Positions 30,098-40,804 are shown, counted from the first letter of the stretch. The stretch is DNA of 64,000 nucleotides from Paraniabella ginsengisoli (GCF_022513635.1 NZ_JAKWBL010000001.1:186001-250000), one strand, 5' to 3'. Notes: generated by a model from the sequence alone, not told the origin. Numbers and translations: made by a program.

Positions 30098-31607
30098 TTA
30101 ATATAAGTTAAATGCTATAGGTGGTAATGTTCTTGTTCCTCCAGGCCCAACAGCTTTTATTTCATCGATAGTAACTGTGCTGCCTGGTTGTGCTCGTTCA
30201 ATAAGGCTGCGCACTCCACTAAATGAGTTTCCACTTACTGCTTTATGCATAAACTCGGGATATCCTGCACCTGTAAAAGTCATCGTATAACTAGACACCG
30301 TAAACTTAACGCCTTCGAACACGAAATTCTCTAATTCTGCACGTACGCCAGCTTGCGCCTTGAAGGAGTTAACGCGCATGCGTCCACCTTTGCTTGCGCC
30401 TACCATTGCTGTTGGCGTTGGAACAGATTTAACCCTGAAATCAAAACTGGTATTTTGCTTACCATCATTTACAGTAACTTTTGCTGTGCCCGGAGTTGTA
30501 ACTTTCGCAATGTATTTGCCACCACTTCCGGAGATTGATCCCTGGTTAATGGATACACGAAGATTTTTCGCATTTGTTCCGCTACCGCCACCAACTGAAA
30601 TAGGATTGTCAAGCCCAACATATAAAACTTTTACAGCGTCTGCACTTACGGTCAAGCCAGTAGGAGATGCCACAACATAATTAATATCTTTTGTAAGCGT
30701 GGCTGTTGTTCCGTCTGGTTTGATAAAAGAAATATTCACTTTTCGTGTATAAGATCCGGGACCTCCGGCAATTGATTTATATTCTGCCAGTCCATTAGCA
30801 TTAAGTGGAACCGCAACGCCATCAATAGTTACAGTGGGCTTCGCGTTTTTACTAAATGCACCCACGCCAGCCGTTATAGTAAATTCACTACCCGGTAACA
30901 GGAACTGCGCATTGGCAGTTGCCAGGGCTTGAAATTCATCATACACTACCTGTACTTCACCAATTTGATTATGACAATATTCTACTACTTGTGCTTCCGC
31001 ATTTTTAATGTCACTTTGAAATTTAGAAAGAATGGTGATCGCTGCAATAGCCGGGGTTCTTCTGAAATACGCTGCCTCCCAGTTATTGTTACTTTTATTT
31101 TGAACATCAGGCATACTGAGGTCCAATGGTAAATTGTTTTTAAACTGGTTATTGATTTTTGCATCGATACCTAAAAGACTTTTTTATAATCGGTTAATCT
31201 ATTAAGTAACTGACTTCCTTCATCTCCCTCAACTAAAATTTTTGTGGCAGCATTTGTGTTTTTTCATTGAAATGACCGCCATCAGCGCCGCCTGCTTCAT
31301 TTTGTATCTGCGTTTTTATATTATCGATATATGCTATCAGTTCATCCGACAATTGCTTTGCTCTGTCTGCCTTTGGCTTCCAAATAGCTGCAAGATCCCT
31401 GGTTTTGGGATCATTTATTTTTTGTTCGAGCGAAGAAAAAATGGTCTGCGTTTTTTTATCGATGGTTGCGTTGGCATTTAAAAAACTTTTATCCATCGTT
31501 CTAAATGCATTCAATACCTCGCTGGATATATTTAGCGCTAACAATGCTGTAAGCACTAAATACATCACGTTGATCATTTTTTGACGGGGCTCTTTAGGTA
31601 AAGCCAT
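30098..31607 (-). CDS. gldM: gliding motility / type IX secretion motor protein GldM (frame break)
   Basis: Inner-membrane anchored protein that couples the GldL motor to the periplasmic ring. The start MALPKEPRQKMINVMYLVLT contains the single transmembrane helix. The long periplasmic part is built of beta domains (FTITAGVGAFSKNAKPTVTI; GGSGTNAKNLRVSINQGSIS) and ends RTLPPIAFNLY. The frame breaks between about 31240 and 31180; restored, it reads LVEGDEGSQLLNRLTDYKKS before LPLDLSMPDVQNKSN. About 500 residues, normal for the family. Confidence 0.93.
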
Positions 31608-31611
31608 TTGG

Positions 31612-31660
31612 AATTATGTATTTAGAATTTAAAATTTAGAATTTCGCGTTTAGAAGATTT
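31612..31660. repeat. short AT-rich word spacer between gldL and gldM
   Basis: TTTAGAATTTAAAATTTAGA followed by ATTTCGCGTTTAGAAG: the word TTTAGAA(TT) recurs three times in about 35 bp. Also spans the start region of gldM on the minus strand. Confidence 0.35.
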
Positions 31661-31663
31661 ATG

Positions 31664-32293
31664 CTATGCACCTTTCATTTGCATTGCAGAGATCATACTG
31701 CTGTACATCTGGTTTAGTTTAGCCAGGTTTTTAGCCAAGTCTGCCATTTCTTTCTGCGTTGCTTTTGCATCTTCTGCACTATTGATCAGTGCATGAGAAG
31801 TTTCTGCAAGTTTATTATAGTATGTATTGACTCTGTGTATAGAAAGTGTTGCTTCCTTAACCTGTTTCGCATATTCTTCGGTTTCTACTACACTATTAGT
31901 TGCGCTGCTTATTTTATTGATATTTACTTCGAGCGATTTAAAACCATCACTTAACCTGTTTAACGATTCGGGAGTAATGTCTGCGGCCTGCAACATCTCA
32001 TCCATTGATGCTAAAGCGCTTCCGGTGCGCGATGTTTTTTGTACGGATGTATTTTCTATTACAGCAACTGTCGTTGCATCATCTAACGCTTCTGGTTTGA
32101 AGGCGTACATCAATGCATAAATCAAAAAAACCAATGCTTCAGTGTACATTCCGAACTTTAACCATGTGTCAGGATCGCCAATAGGAGCAGTATTTGTTAA
32201 TTTAAACAGAGCCCCCAACAGAACCGGCACCGCGCCAAGAGAGAAGAAAATATTTAAATAGCGTTGTATGTTCGAATTTTTTTCTGCCGACAT
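31664..32293 (-). CDS. gldL: gliding motility / type IX secretion motor protein GldL
   Basis: A 209-residue inner-membrane protein with two hydrophobic helices near the N-terminus (LNIFFSLGAVPVLLGALFKL and WLKFGMYTEALVFLIYALMY), then a cytoplasmic helical tail of coiled-coil type (VNINKISSATNSVVETEEYA ... ATQKEMADLAKNLAKLNQMY). GldL with GldM forms the proton-driven motor that powers secretion and gliding. Gap of 56 bp to gldM and 40 bp from gldK, consistent with one operon. Unbroken. Confidence 0.93.
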   Translation of the reverse strand: MSAEKNSNIQRYLNIFFSLGAVPVLLGALFKLTNTAPIGDPDTWLKFGMYTEALVFLIYALMYAFKPEALDDATTVAVIENTSVQKTSRTGSALASMDEMLQAADITPESLNRLSDGFKSLEVNINKISSATNSVVETEEYAKQVKEATLSIHRVNTYYNKLAETSHALINSAEDAKATQKEMADLAKNLAKLNQMYSSMISAMQMKGA

Positions 32294-32333
32294 ATAGTTT
32301 TATTTATTGTTTTATATTTTGTTGGAATAATAA

Positions 32334-33545
32334 TTATTCAGGAAGGTTGATGACAACACGAAAACCAATATAGGAGTGTGTAGCGTCCATATCTTCGTAA
32401 GACCTGTTCTTTGTTGTAACTAAATAAGGAGAATCTTTCCAGCTACCGCCTCTTAATACTTTTCTTCTTTGAAATTTTGATTGGGATTGTGGCGTACCAA
32501 ACTGAATATCGGGATTAAACCTATTTTGAAAATTTTCCCCACCTTCATAGTAAGAAGTGATCATCCATTCAGAAACATTGTCTTTCAGATTATATAATCC
32601 GGCTTTTCCTCTTTTTCTGTCGTTTACATAAACCGGGAAAATTTTACCTTCAGCATTAATATCAGCAACTGCGGTAGAATCATTGTCGGCTACCTTATCA
32701 GGGTCATCAGCATTATTAAGGCTTGCTGCATATGCCCACTCCGCTTCAGTTGGAAGACGGCATTTACCACCTTCGGCTAATTTATTTTTTGTCTGGTAAG
32801 TATTTATTTTTTGCTTGGTCATCCAGTCGCAAAAAGCACTGGCCTGGTTCCAGCTAACCCCAACAACAGGATAATTTTGATATTTTGGGCTGCTAAAATA
32901 ACCAACAGCCATTTGCTCATTGTTCGAATAACCAAAATCCCTCATCCAGCAAAGTGTGTCAGGATAAATGGGAACGGAATACTTATAGATGAATTCACTC
33001 GGTGCTCTGTTTTTGTTTTCTCTTTTTGCCGCTTCCTGGTAATTAAACCCCTGTAATAAATAAACAAGCTTTTGGGGGTCAATGGTTCTTTTATTGTTCA
33101 ATGTGCGGGATGGGTCAAGCAGAAGGTCGCCGAGGCGGCTCATAATTTCCGGATTCGCATAATTTATTTTGGAAGCATTTTTCCAGTTTACTGCGGTATC
33201 TCCTGAATTGACGTTCACATACTCGCCACCTAAAATCCGAGCAGCTATTGAATCCCTTACCCAATGAACAAACTCTTTATATTGAGCGTTGGTAATTTCG
33301 GTTTGCGACATATAAAAACCACTGATTAGCACCGGCTTGGATTGTTCTCTTTTTAAAACAGAAGAAGTGTCGGTTTCGTCTCCCATTACAAATGTTCCTG
33401 TAGGTATTTCAATTACTGATAATGGAAGTGTGCCAGATATGTTTGACTTTTTACCTACTAATTTTTTAAGCCTTTGTCCTTTTTGCGCATCTGCATGAAC
33501 TGATACAAAAATTACAATACATAAAAGAGCAATGATTTTATTCAT
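32334..33545 (-). CDS. gldK: gliding motility / type IX secretion ring protein GldK
   Basis: A formylglycine-generating-enzyme-like (SUMF1 fold) protein without a known catalytic role, ring component of the type IX system. Key stretches: VIEIPTGTFVMGDETDTSSV, ISGFYMSQTEITNAQYKEFV, NYPVVGVSWNQASAFCDWM, CRLPTEAEWAYAASL and VLRGGSWKDSPYLVTTKNRS. The ATG at 33545 gives MNKIIALLCIVIFVSVHADA, a type I signal; an in-frame upstream start is less likely. Known GldK/PorK proteins are lipoproteins, but I see no lipobox here. Preceded by a good promoter. Confidence 0.93.
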   Translation of the reverse strand: MNKIIALLCIVIFVSVHADAQKGQRLKKLVGKKSNISGTLPLSVIEIPTGTFVMGDETDTSSVLKREQSKPVLISGFYMSQTEITNAQYKEFVHWVRDSIAARILGGEYVNVNSGDTAVNWKNASKINYANPEIMSRLGDLLLDPSRTLNNKRTIDPQKLVYLLQGFNYQEAAKRENKNRAPSEFIYKYSVPIYPDTLCWMRDFGYSNNEQMAVGYFSSPKYQNYPVVGVSWNQASAFCDWMTKQKINTYQTKNKLAEGGKCRLPTEAEWAYAASLNNADDPDKVADNDSTAVADINAEGKIFPVYVNDRKRGKAGLYNLKDNVSEWMITSYYEGGENFQNRFNPDIQFGTPQSQSKFQRRKVLRGGSWKDSPYLVTTKNRSYEDMDATHSYIGFRVVINLPE

Positions 33546-33587
33546 ATTAAATGACCGAATTTTATTTAGATTAGGTTTAAACCAAGT

Positions 33588-33620
33588 CAAAACTACTTTT
33601 TGAGCAAAACATATACCAAA
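33588..33620 (-). promoter_or_regulatory. Bacteroidota-type promoter of gldKLMN
   Basis: On the minus strand TTTG (33617-33620), a 21-bp spacer and TAGTTTTG (33588-33595) match the -33/-7 consensus. The predicted start near 33581 leaves a leader of about 36 nt before the gldK ATG, which also supports that start. Confidence 0.65.
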
Positions 33621-33759
33621 TTTGTAATTTGGCGTAATAAATATAATGCAGAGATGATTTTACAGATAAGCCTTGCCTAAAATTGACGAAAAGATGATTT
33701 TGAAGTAGAAACGGGAATTAGTCTACTGATCTTTATTGAATTATAAAATTCGCTATTGA

Positions 33760-34928
33760 TTATTTTTGAGCCGAAATATCTAAAGCATGCTCTAAGTCCT
33801 TCATCAGGTAAGCTACTTCCTCAAGTCCAAAATAAAGACGTATGTGGCGATGGCTCTCATTATTAGGGTCGAATAAGTTTTCAGGTATAAAAGCACACCT
33901 GGGAATTACAAGGCTTTCGTGCCCTCCCCAGCTTACCGCCATTAAAAAGTGTTTCAGGCTTTCGCAAAACAGTATGATTGCTGCTCTTGTTTTATTTTTT
34001 AGAACGATGGTTACTAATCCTAAAGCTGCCTTCATTTGCTTTTTAGCCAATTCATATTGATCGAATGAAGGATGAAAAGGAAAAATGATTTTTTCTATGT
34101 TGGGATTTTGATCTAAAAACGTGATTAATTGCTGCGTTGTTTGGTTAATGCGCTCTAAACGCATGGGCAATGTTCGTAAACCGCGCAGTAACAGCCAGCC
34201 ATTAAAAGGTTGTAAGCCGCTGCCGATGGTCATAAATTCGGTATCAAATATTTTTTTCATTTGGGCGTTGCTGCCACAAAGCACACCGCCTAAAGTATCG
34301 CTATGCCCTCCAATATATTTTGTAGCCGTTTGCATGGTTATATCTATGCCCATATCCATTACATTTTGATAAATGGGTGTGCAGTAGGTATTGTCAATAA
34401 AAGTGATAATATTTTTCTGTCTGGCGAAAGCGGCAATTTCCTCCAAAGGTTGTAACTCATAAGTCCAGCTGTTGGGCGATTCGAGATAAAAAAGAACGGT
34501 TGTTGCTTTGGTGGCTTCCTGCCATTCGTTGATCGTTTTGCCATCAATATAACTGACCGTTACATTAAACCTTGGCAGCATCGAGTCGAACATTTTTTTG
34601 CAGAACTGTAAGGGTTTTTTACAGAAACAATATGGTCGCCTGCTTTTACATTGGCTAATATTCCAGCAAAAATAGCTGCGGCCCCGCTATTGAAAAGTAG
34701 ACAGTCTTCTGCGCCATCTAATGCAGCAAGCTTTTTTCGCAAGATGTCAGTAGTTGGATTAATGCCGCGGCTGTATATATAATCGTTCCTTTCATCTTTA
34801 AAAGCATTGCTGAAGCTTTCTACATCTTTAAAAGCAAAGTTGCTGGCTTGCCATATCGGAGGAGCGATAGCGTTAAAGTACTGATCCCTTTCTTCACCTA
34901 ATTCGTTAATTATAAATGAAAGATCCAT
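33760..34928 (-). CDS. PLP-dependent transsulfuration-family enzyme (Cys/Met metabolism, one frame break)
   Basis: Cystathionine gamma-synthase / gamma-lyase family, fold type I. Seen: YIYSRGINPTTDILRKKLAA, EDCLLFNSGAAAIFAGILAN, ITFIDNTYCTPIYQNVMDMG, and the pyridoxal lysine in QTATKYIGGHSDTLGG. The frame breaks near 34615 in a run of A/T (VSVKNPYSSAKK, then MFDSMLPRFNVTVSYIDG). About 389 residues when joined. The exact reaction (synthase, beta- or gamma-lyase) cannot be fixed from sequence. The start ATG shares one base with the stop of the upstream amino-acid permease gene (TAATG), so the two are translationally coupled and probably work on the same amino acid. Confidence 0.87.
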
Positions 34929-36308
34929 TATAAAGTTTCTTTTTTAATATTTCTGTAAAAAATAAAATATAATACCATGAAAAAGGCCAAAACACCCAAG
35001 CCTGTTAACGCTGCATAATCATTCTTTTCATAATCGAGCGCTATGCTAATGCCTACAAAAGTATAAGCTGCTATAAAAATAATAGGCAGCAAAGGATACA
35101 GTTTCATACTGTATATGTCTTTATTGTTGAGATGTTTGGTCTTTTTTCTGAAATAAAAAATGCTTCCAGCAGATAAGGCCATACCAAAACAATCAAGAAA
35201 AATAGTAAAGCTGAGTATTTTGTCAAATTCCTTTGCCCAGAAAACGATGAACATTGTTAAGATCGCAAACGCGCTTATTGCCAAAGCAAATGCATCATAC
35301 TTGTTTTTTGTGTGAAAGAAACAGGAAGTATCCGGTCCTTTCCCATTGCATACATTACGCGCGGGTTGCTTAGCAGTGATGAGTTGATATACGCTAATAC
35401 ACCTAAAAACAACAATACAGAAAGCACCATTTCTGCTTTAGCACCAAATATTTTTGAAGCCATTATAGCAGCAATATTCTTACTTTGTTTTAACTCTTCA
35501 AAACCGATTACTTTAACATAAGCGTAATTAATCAGCATATACAAACTAACAATTAACAGGATCGCCAAAAGTATGCCGCGTGGTATAGTTTTATTGGCGT
35601 TTTTTACTTCTTCGCCAAAATTAATGGTTTGCTGATAACCGCCATAGGTAAAACTTACAGCCACCAATCCTATTCCAAAAGCTTTTATATATTCCCGTAA
35701 AGGTGTTGAAATTTGCTCTGTTCTTAATGGAGCAATGGATGTAGCCGCTGCCTGATCAGCAAAAAAATGGGTGCGATTAGCAATACCACCAATCCTATTT
35801 TTATAATCATCAACACATTCTGCGTGCGGGCACTAAGGCGTAAACCCAGCATATTTACAACATAAAAAATCGCTATTGACGTAATTGCAATAATGATCTC
35901 GATAGTTTTTATATGGCTGGCATTTGATGGGATCGCCATAAACAGGGCATCTTTGGCCTCGGGAGCAACAACGCCAACAATATATTCGCTGCCAACAAGC
36001 GCCACAGCGGCGGCAGAAGCAGCATTGCTGACCAAAATAATACAATTGATAGCAAAAGCAATAGACGGATGATAAGCATAAGAAAAAACTTTATAGTATC
36101 CGCCTGTTATAGGTGAGCGCGAACCAATTTCAGCATATGTCAATGCACCACATAATGCAACAAGGCCGCCAGCGATCCAGCACAAATAAAACAGAAGGGG
36201 CGTAGGGGTGGCTGCGGCAACATTAACGGGCGCCCGAAAAATACCCATGCCTATAACAAAGCTCACGCTGATCATGGTGAGATCAAAAAGTCCCAGTTGT
36301 TTTTTCAT
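34928..36308 (-). CDS. amino acid permease, APC superfamily (two frame breaks)
   Basis: A transporter with about 12 transmembrane helices. The N-terminus MKKQLGLFDLTMISVSFVIG leads to GIFRAPVNVAA, matching the unwound-helix motif (GxGIF) of APC transporters. ALTYAEIGSRSPITGGYYKV is the conserved loop. Frame breaks lie near 35755 (IAPIFLLIRQ side) and near 35300. Joined length about 455 residues. It feeds directly into the coupled PLP enzyme gene. Divergent from the TauE gene across 115 bp. Confidence 0.87.
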
Positions 36309-36423
36309 TAAAGTTGAAGATAAAGAAATATTTAAAAGATAGTTCTTGCTACATGTGTCGGTTTATCAGGATGTATGTCTTTGTTGGATTTGAATGATAT
36401 TTGTGTAACTGTAAGTATACTGT

Positions 36424-37220
36424 ATGGAGATAATTGGGTATATAGTTGCTTTGCTGATAGGTCTTTCACTGGGACTTATAGGTGGAGGTGGATCTATACT
36501 AACCGTTCCTATATTAGTTTATCTTTTTAATGTTTCCCCTGTTTTAGCGACTTCCTATTCCTTATTTATTGTAGGAACAACAAGCCTTGTAGGTTCTGTA
36601 ACAAATTTTGTAAATAAAAAAATAGAGATCAAAACGGTTCTCATTTTCGGAACTTTGTCTGTGGTAACAGTATTTTGTATCAGGCATTACATCATTCCGC
36701 ATTTGCCTGTTATGCTAAACGTTGTTGGATTTAAGATCTCTGTTGCATTTATAACAATGTTGCTATTTGCGTTTTTAATGATCGGCTCTTCTTTTTCAAT
36801 GATCAAAAATAATAGGGATGTTTCCGTATCAACAGTGCAAAAGGCTGGCATTTTCAAAGTATCTGTTTATGGAATAGCTGTGGGATTGGTGACAGGCTTG
36901 TTAGGTGCAGGAGGTGGGTTTCTATTAATACCGGCACTGACGATATTATTGCGTTTACCCGTAAAAACCGCTATAGGCACATCATTGGTTATTATAACAA
37001 TGAATAGTCTGGTCGGCTTTGCTGATGACATTACTCATCATATTATGGATTGGGATTTATTACTGACAGTAACAGGCATTTCTGTTGTAGGTATATTTAT
37101 AGGATCGGCAATAGGAAAGCGCATAGAAGCAACTGTTCTTAAAAAAGCTTTGGATGGTTTGTGTTAATAATGGGCATTTATATTATTATACATGAAGTGA
37201 TAAGTGTGATCAAATTATAA
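36424..37220 (+). CDS. sulfite exporter TauE/SafE family protein (frame break near 3' end)
   Basis: A membrane protein with eight or so helices and the duplicated motif of the TauE/SafE family: LIGLSLGLIGGGGSILTVPI near residues 11-30 and GLVTGLLGAGGGFLLIPALT near 157-176. As read it stops at 37167; one T restored near 37150 gives the usual ending AFGWFVLIMGIYIIIHEV to TAA at 37218-37220. It moves sulfite, sulfoacetate-like anions or thiosulfate-related compounds. It opens a cluster with two YeeE/YedE proteins, all concerned with sulfur anions. Confidence 0.88.
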
Positions 37221-37247
37221 CATTCGAAAATATAAAGAACTTTAATC

Positions 37248-37813
37248 ATGATCGAACTAATAAAACAACCCTGGCCGTGGTATATAGCGGGACCCCTGAT
37301 AGGATTGATTGTCCCCGCTCTTTTATTGTTAGGTAATAAGAAGTTTGGTATTTCTTCAAATTTGCGGCATATATATGTGCCGCCTGTTTTCCAGCCAATA
37401 TTTCTTTCTTCAAATACGATTGGAAAAAAGAAGCCTGGAATTTATTTTTTGTTGGAGGTATTTTGATCGGCGGTTACGTGGCGGCTTATTTCTTATCAAA
37501 CCCTAATGAAGTAGAAGTGGCACCGGCATTATTAGCTGAACTCAAAACCTATAACATATATGATACACAACATTTGCTGCCCAAAGAAATTTTTAGTTGG
37601 GATGGATTGCTGTCACTAAGAGGTTTTTTACTATTGGTAGCAGGAGGTTTTTTGGTTGGCTTTGGAACGCGTTATGCTGGCGGCTGTACAAGCGGCCATG
37701 CAATTATGGGTTTAAGCAATTTGCAATGGCCATCGCTTATTGCAACCATATGCTTTATGATTGGCGGTTTTGTAATGGCCAATTTGATCCTTCCAATAAT
37801 TATGAAATTATAA
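37248..37813 (+). CDS. YeeE/YedE-family thiosulfate uptake protein, first copy (one frame break)
   Basis: A membrane protein of about 189 residues. The signature [17 protein letters not shown] with its conserved Cys lies near residue 146 of the joined protein; in characterised YeeE a series of such cysteines relays thiosulfate through the membrane. Frame break near 37378; restored, the centre reads [20 protein letters not shown] then [20 protein letters not shown]. The 28-bp gap from tauE and the 8-bp gap to the next YeeE-like gene make one operon. Confidence 0.86.
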
Positions 37814-37821
37814 AAACGGCT

Positions 37822-38322
37822 ATGAAAAACTTTAGTGAAACCCGTATTGCAGATTTTGAGGTTGAGATTAATGAAGCTAGTGAAAGTAACTCTCGAACTA
37901 AACATTCATGGTTATACAATATAAAATATCTTATTGTTGGCGTTTTGTTTGGGATTGTATTTGTGAAAGCCGAAATTATTTCGTGGTTCAGGATACAGGA
38001 AATGTTCCGTTTTCAAAGCTTTCATATGTATGGCGTAATTGGCAGCGCTGTATTTGTGGGAATGATTTCTATATGGGTGATAAAAAAGTTCAACATAAAA
38101 ACCATACGTGGAGAAACTATTACTTTTCAATCTAAGAAATTTAACAAGGGACAGGTTTTCGGTGGGCTTTTGTTTGGCTTAGGTTGGGCTATGACAGGCG
38201 CTTGTCCGGGTCCTTTATTTGCACAAATCGGAACGGGAGCTTTAGTAGTTATAGTTGTATTGATATGCGCCGTGGCTGGCACCTGGGTTTACGGCTATTT
38301 AAGAGAAAAGTTACCACATTAG
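37822..38322 (+). CDS. YeeE/YedE-family protein, second copy
   Basis: A 166-residue membrane protein from the ATG at 37822 (MKNFSETRIADFEVEINEAS, a soluble start, then four helices). The family motif is GWAMTGACPGPLFAQIGTG near residue 128, again with one Cys. It probably pairs with the preceding YeeE-like half protein: full-length YeeE has the same two halves in one chain, so the two genes may make a heterodimeric channel. Reading frame unbroken; a longer in-frame opening from 37597 overlaps the upstream gene and is a shadow. Confidence 0.86.
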   Translation: MKNFSETRIADFEVEINEASESNSRTKHSWLYNIKYLIVGVLFGIVFVKAEIISWFRIQEMFRFQSFHMYGVIGSAVFVGMISIWVIKKFNIKTIRGETITFQSKKFNKGQVFGGLLFGLGWAMTGACPGPLFAQIGTGALVVIVVLICAVAGTWVYGYLREKLPH

Positions 38323-38396
38323 CGTGGTCAGACGGAGGCCGTCAGACCAGGTTGACGCGAAATGGCGTTGTTTATATAGGTTGATATTTATGCTGC

Positions 38397-38445
38397 TGTA
38401 CAAGCGAGCGTGGCAATACTGATGAGATATGTTTATTGCTGACTC
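38397..38445 (-). repeat. intergenic repeat family, copy C (partial)
   Basis: On the minus strand it reads GTCAGCAATAAACATATCTC, then ATCAGTATTGCCACGCTCGC, then TTGTAC, in register with the first half of copies A, B and E. A GC-rich near-palindrome (GGTCAGACGG/CCGTCAGACC) lies just upstream at 38325-38347. Confidence 0.55.
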
Positions 38446-38511
38446 AATAAAAATTAATTGCTTAGAACTTATTGTAGAACAAACCTTCTTACAATTCATT
38501 ACTTTCGCGGC

Positions 38512-38697
38512 GATTTTGGTTGCTCTGCCTCAGGCATAGCATTAAAAGGGAAGTCCGGTGAAAATCCGGCGCTATCCCCGTAGCTGTAAGCTGGCCCAGC
38601 TCCAACAGGAGCTACAAGCTTCAATAGATAACCACTGTTCCGAATAAGGAATGGGAAGGTTTTGAAGAAGGGCCAAGCCAGAAGACCTGCCACAATC
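38512..38697 (+). ncRNA. cobalamin riboswitch
   Basis: Core elements appear in order: AAAAGGGAAGTCCGGTGAAA, ATCCGGCGCTATCCCCGTAG, CTGTAAGC, and the B12 box AGCCAGAAGACCTGCC. GATTTTGG (38512-38519) and CCACAATC (38690-38697) close the outer stem. It is 111 bp upstream of the BtuB-like receptor and should shut off that gene when adenosylcobalamin is plentiful. No T-run terminator follows; a CTTTC-GGGT-GAAAG hairpin near 38715 may act on translation. Confidence 0.93.
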
Positions 38698-38808
38698 TTT
38701 ATAATCATTCAGGCTTTCGGGTGAAAGGCATGGAGTGTAACCGCTGCGGCGCTTATATTTCCTATTGTTTATTTCCGGAAGCAGTCAAACTAAAGTTTCT
38801 ATCAAACA

Positions 38809-40684
38809 ATGAAAAGAAAAATTTTAGTAGTGGTTGCTGTTGTTTTTTACAGCACACTACAGGCGCAAACCGAAACGCTTAACGAAAATCTCGAAAAGGT
38901 AACCGTAACAGCAACCCGCTTTCCTAAAAAGATAAGTGAAACAGGTAAGGTAGTAACGATCATTACGAGCGAAGATCTGGAGAAGGCGGGCGGTAAGGAT
39001 GTTTCGCAAATTCTTAATGAGCAGGCGGGACTTATTGTTAACGGTAGTAATACCAACCGGGAAAAGATAAGAGTGTGTATTTAAGAGGTGCTGCAAACGC
39101 ATACACTGTTATTTTAGTGAATGGTGTGCCTGTAAATGATCCTACCGGAGTTGGCGGTGCTTTTGATTTAAGAATGTTTCCTGTTGATGCTATTGAAAGA
39201 ATAGAAATATTGAAAGGCGCGCAAAGTACATTATATGGAACTGACGCAGTAGCTGGTGTGATCAATATTATTACAAAGAAAGGGATGGAAAAACCGGCCA
39301 GTTTGTATGGAGGAATCAGCTATGGCCGTTATAACACGCTTAAAGCCCATGCCGGATTAAATGGAAGTTTAGGCGGATCTTCTTATAATATCTCTTTCAT
39401 GCATGATGAAACGGGAGGTATAGCAGAAGCAAAAGATACTTTGGGAAATCAAAATTTTCCACGGAATGGGATGCTGCGAAACGCCGCCAGTATTGATATT
39501 GATGGCGCTGTAACAGATCGGTTTCATGTAAAACCTTTCTTTCGTTATGCTTATTTTAAAAGCACGTTTGCTAATAATGCATTCGTTGGCGGACAAAACG
39601 CGTTCCTTTCAAAATTACTTTCAACCGGAACCCAGGCCCAATACAGTTTTGACAAGGCAAGCATTACCGGTATTTTTTCTTTTGATGATGTTGAAAGACA
39701 ATATCCGGAAGGATTTGTAAAGGCTTACAAAGGAAACAAAAAGACCGCAGAGATTTTTAGTAGAGTAGATTGGCATCAATACTTTCAAACATTAGTAGGC
39801 GTAAGATATGATGATATTACCATGAAAGATCCCAATCCTACCAGTGGGGATACGAGTGTACAAATGGTAAGCCCTTATGTTTCTCTATTTCTTAAAAACT
39901 GGAAAGGATTTAATATGGAAGTAGGTGGCCGTTTAAACAATCATTCCAGGTACGGAAATAATTTTACCTATTCCATCAATCCATCTTATTCGATCAGCAA
40001 CAAGCTGAAACTTTTTATAAATTATGGAACAGCTTTCAGAGTGCCGGTACTTTCCGAGTTGTATGGTTCTTTTGGTGCAAATCCTGAACTTAAACCTGAA
40101 GAATCAAATACTATAGACGGGGGTGTTCAATATACTACTTCAGATGAAAAGTTCGATATACGCGTAGTTGGCTTTTCGCGAAACACAAAAAATATAATTG
40201 CTTATCAAAACCAGCAGTATATAAATTATAATCGCCAAAAAGATCATGGTGTGGAGATTGAATCAGTCATCCGCTTTACTGATGATATCAGGCTAAAACT
40301 ATTTTACACTTTTACGGAAGGCGAAGTGACTACTGCAGCCGCGGTAGGTGATACTACTTATAATAATCTTTTTAAAAGGCCCAAACATGCCTTCGGTGCC
40401 AACCTGGGTTACCAGGTAACGGAATCATTTTTTGTGAGTACCAATTTTCAAAACTTCGGGAAAAGAAATGATTTGTATTTTGAATCCGTACCTCCTTATG
40501 GCCAATTGAATGTACCTCTTACAGCTTATAGCCTTTGGGACATATACGGAGAATATACTTTTTTAAACAGAAACTAAAAGTTTTTGCGCAGGTTACAAAT
40601 TTGCTGGATGCAGATTATTATGAAGTATATGGATACGATGTTTTAGGAAGGTCTTTAAACGTAGGCCTACGGCTTAAGCTTTGA
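38809..40684 (+). CDS. btuB: BtuB-like TonB-dependent cobalamin receptor (two frame breaks)
   Basis: An outer-membrane receptor of about 625 residues. After the signal MKRKILVVVAVVFYSTLQAQ come a TonB-box-like segment (LEKVTVTATRFPKKISETGK), the plug (DVSQILNEQAGLIVNGSN; AIERIEILKGAQSTLYGTDA; AGVINIITKK) and a 22-strand-type barrel. Breaks near 39073 and 40576 each need one base; the restored end is LKVFAQVTNLLDADYYEVYG to GLRLKL with TGA at 40682-40684. The riboswitch upstream fixes the substrate as cobalamin or a corrinoid. Its energy should come from the ExbB-ExbD-TonB operon at 45-48 kb or another set. Confidence 0.93.
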
Positions 40685-40804
40685 TAGAGAGGCTCTTTAA
40701 GGTAACTATTCTATCTATTCATTTATAACCAATGTTTAATAGCAAAAACAATAGTTTATATTCGTTGTGGCATTTTCAGATTGTCCAAAAACCAAACAAG
40801 CAAT

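Noticed and set aside
37597..37821. Long N-terminal extension of the second YeeE-like protein
   Set aside because: It would overlap the first YeeE gene by over 200 bp in another frame; the ATG at 37822 gives the expected start.
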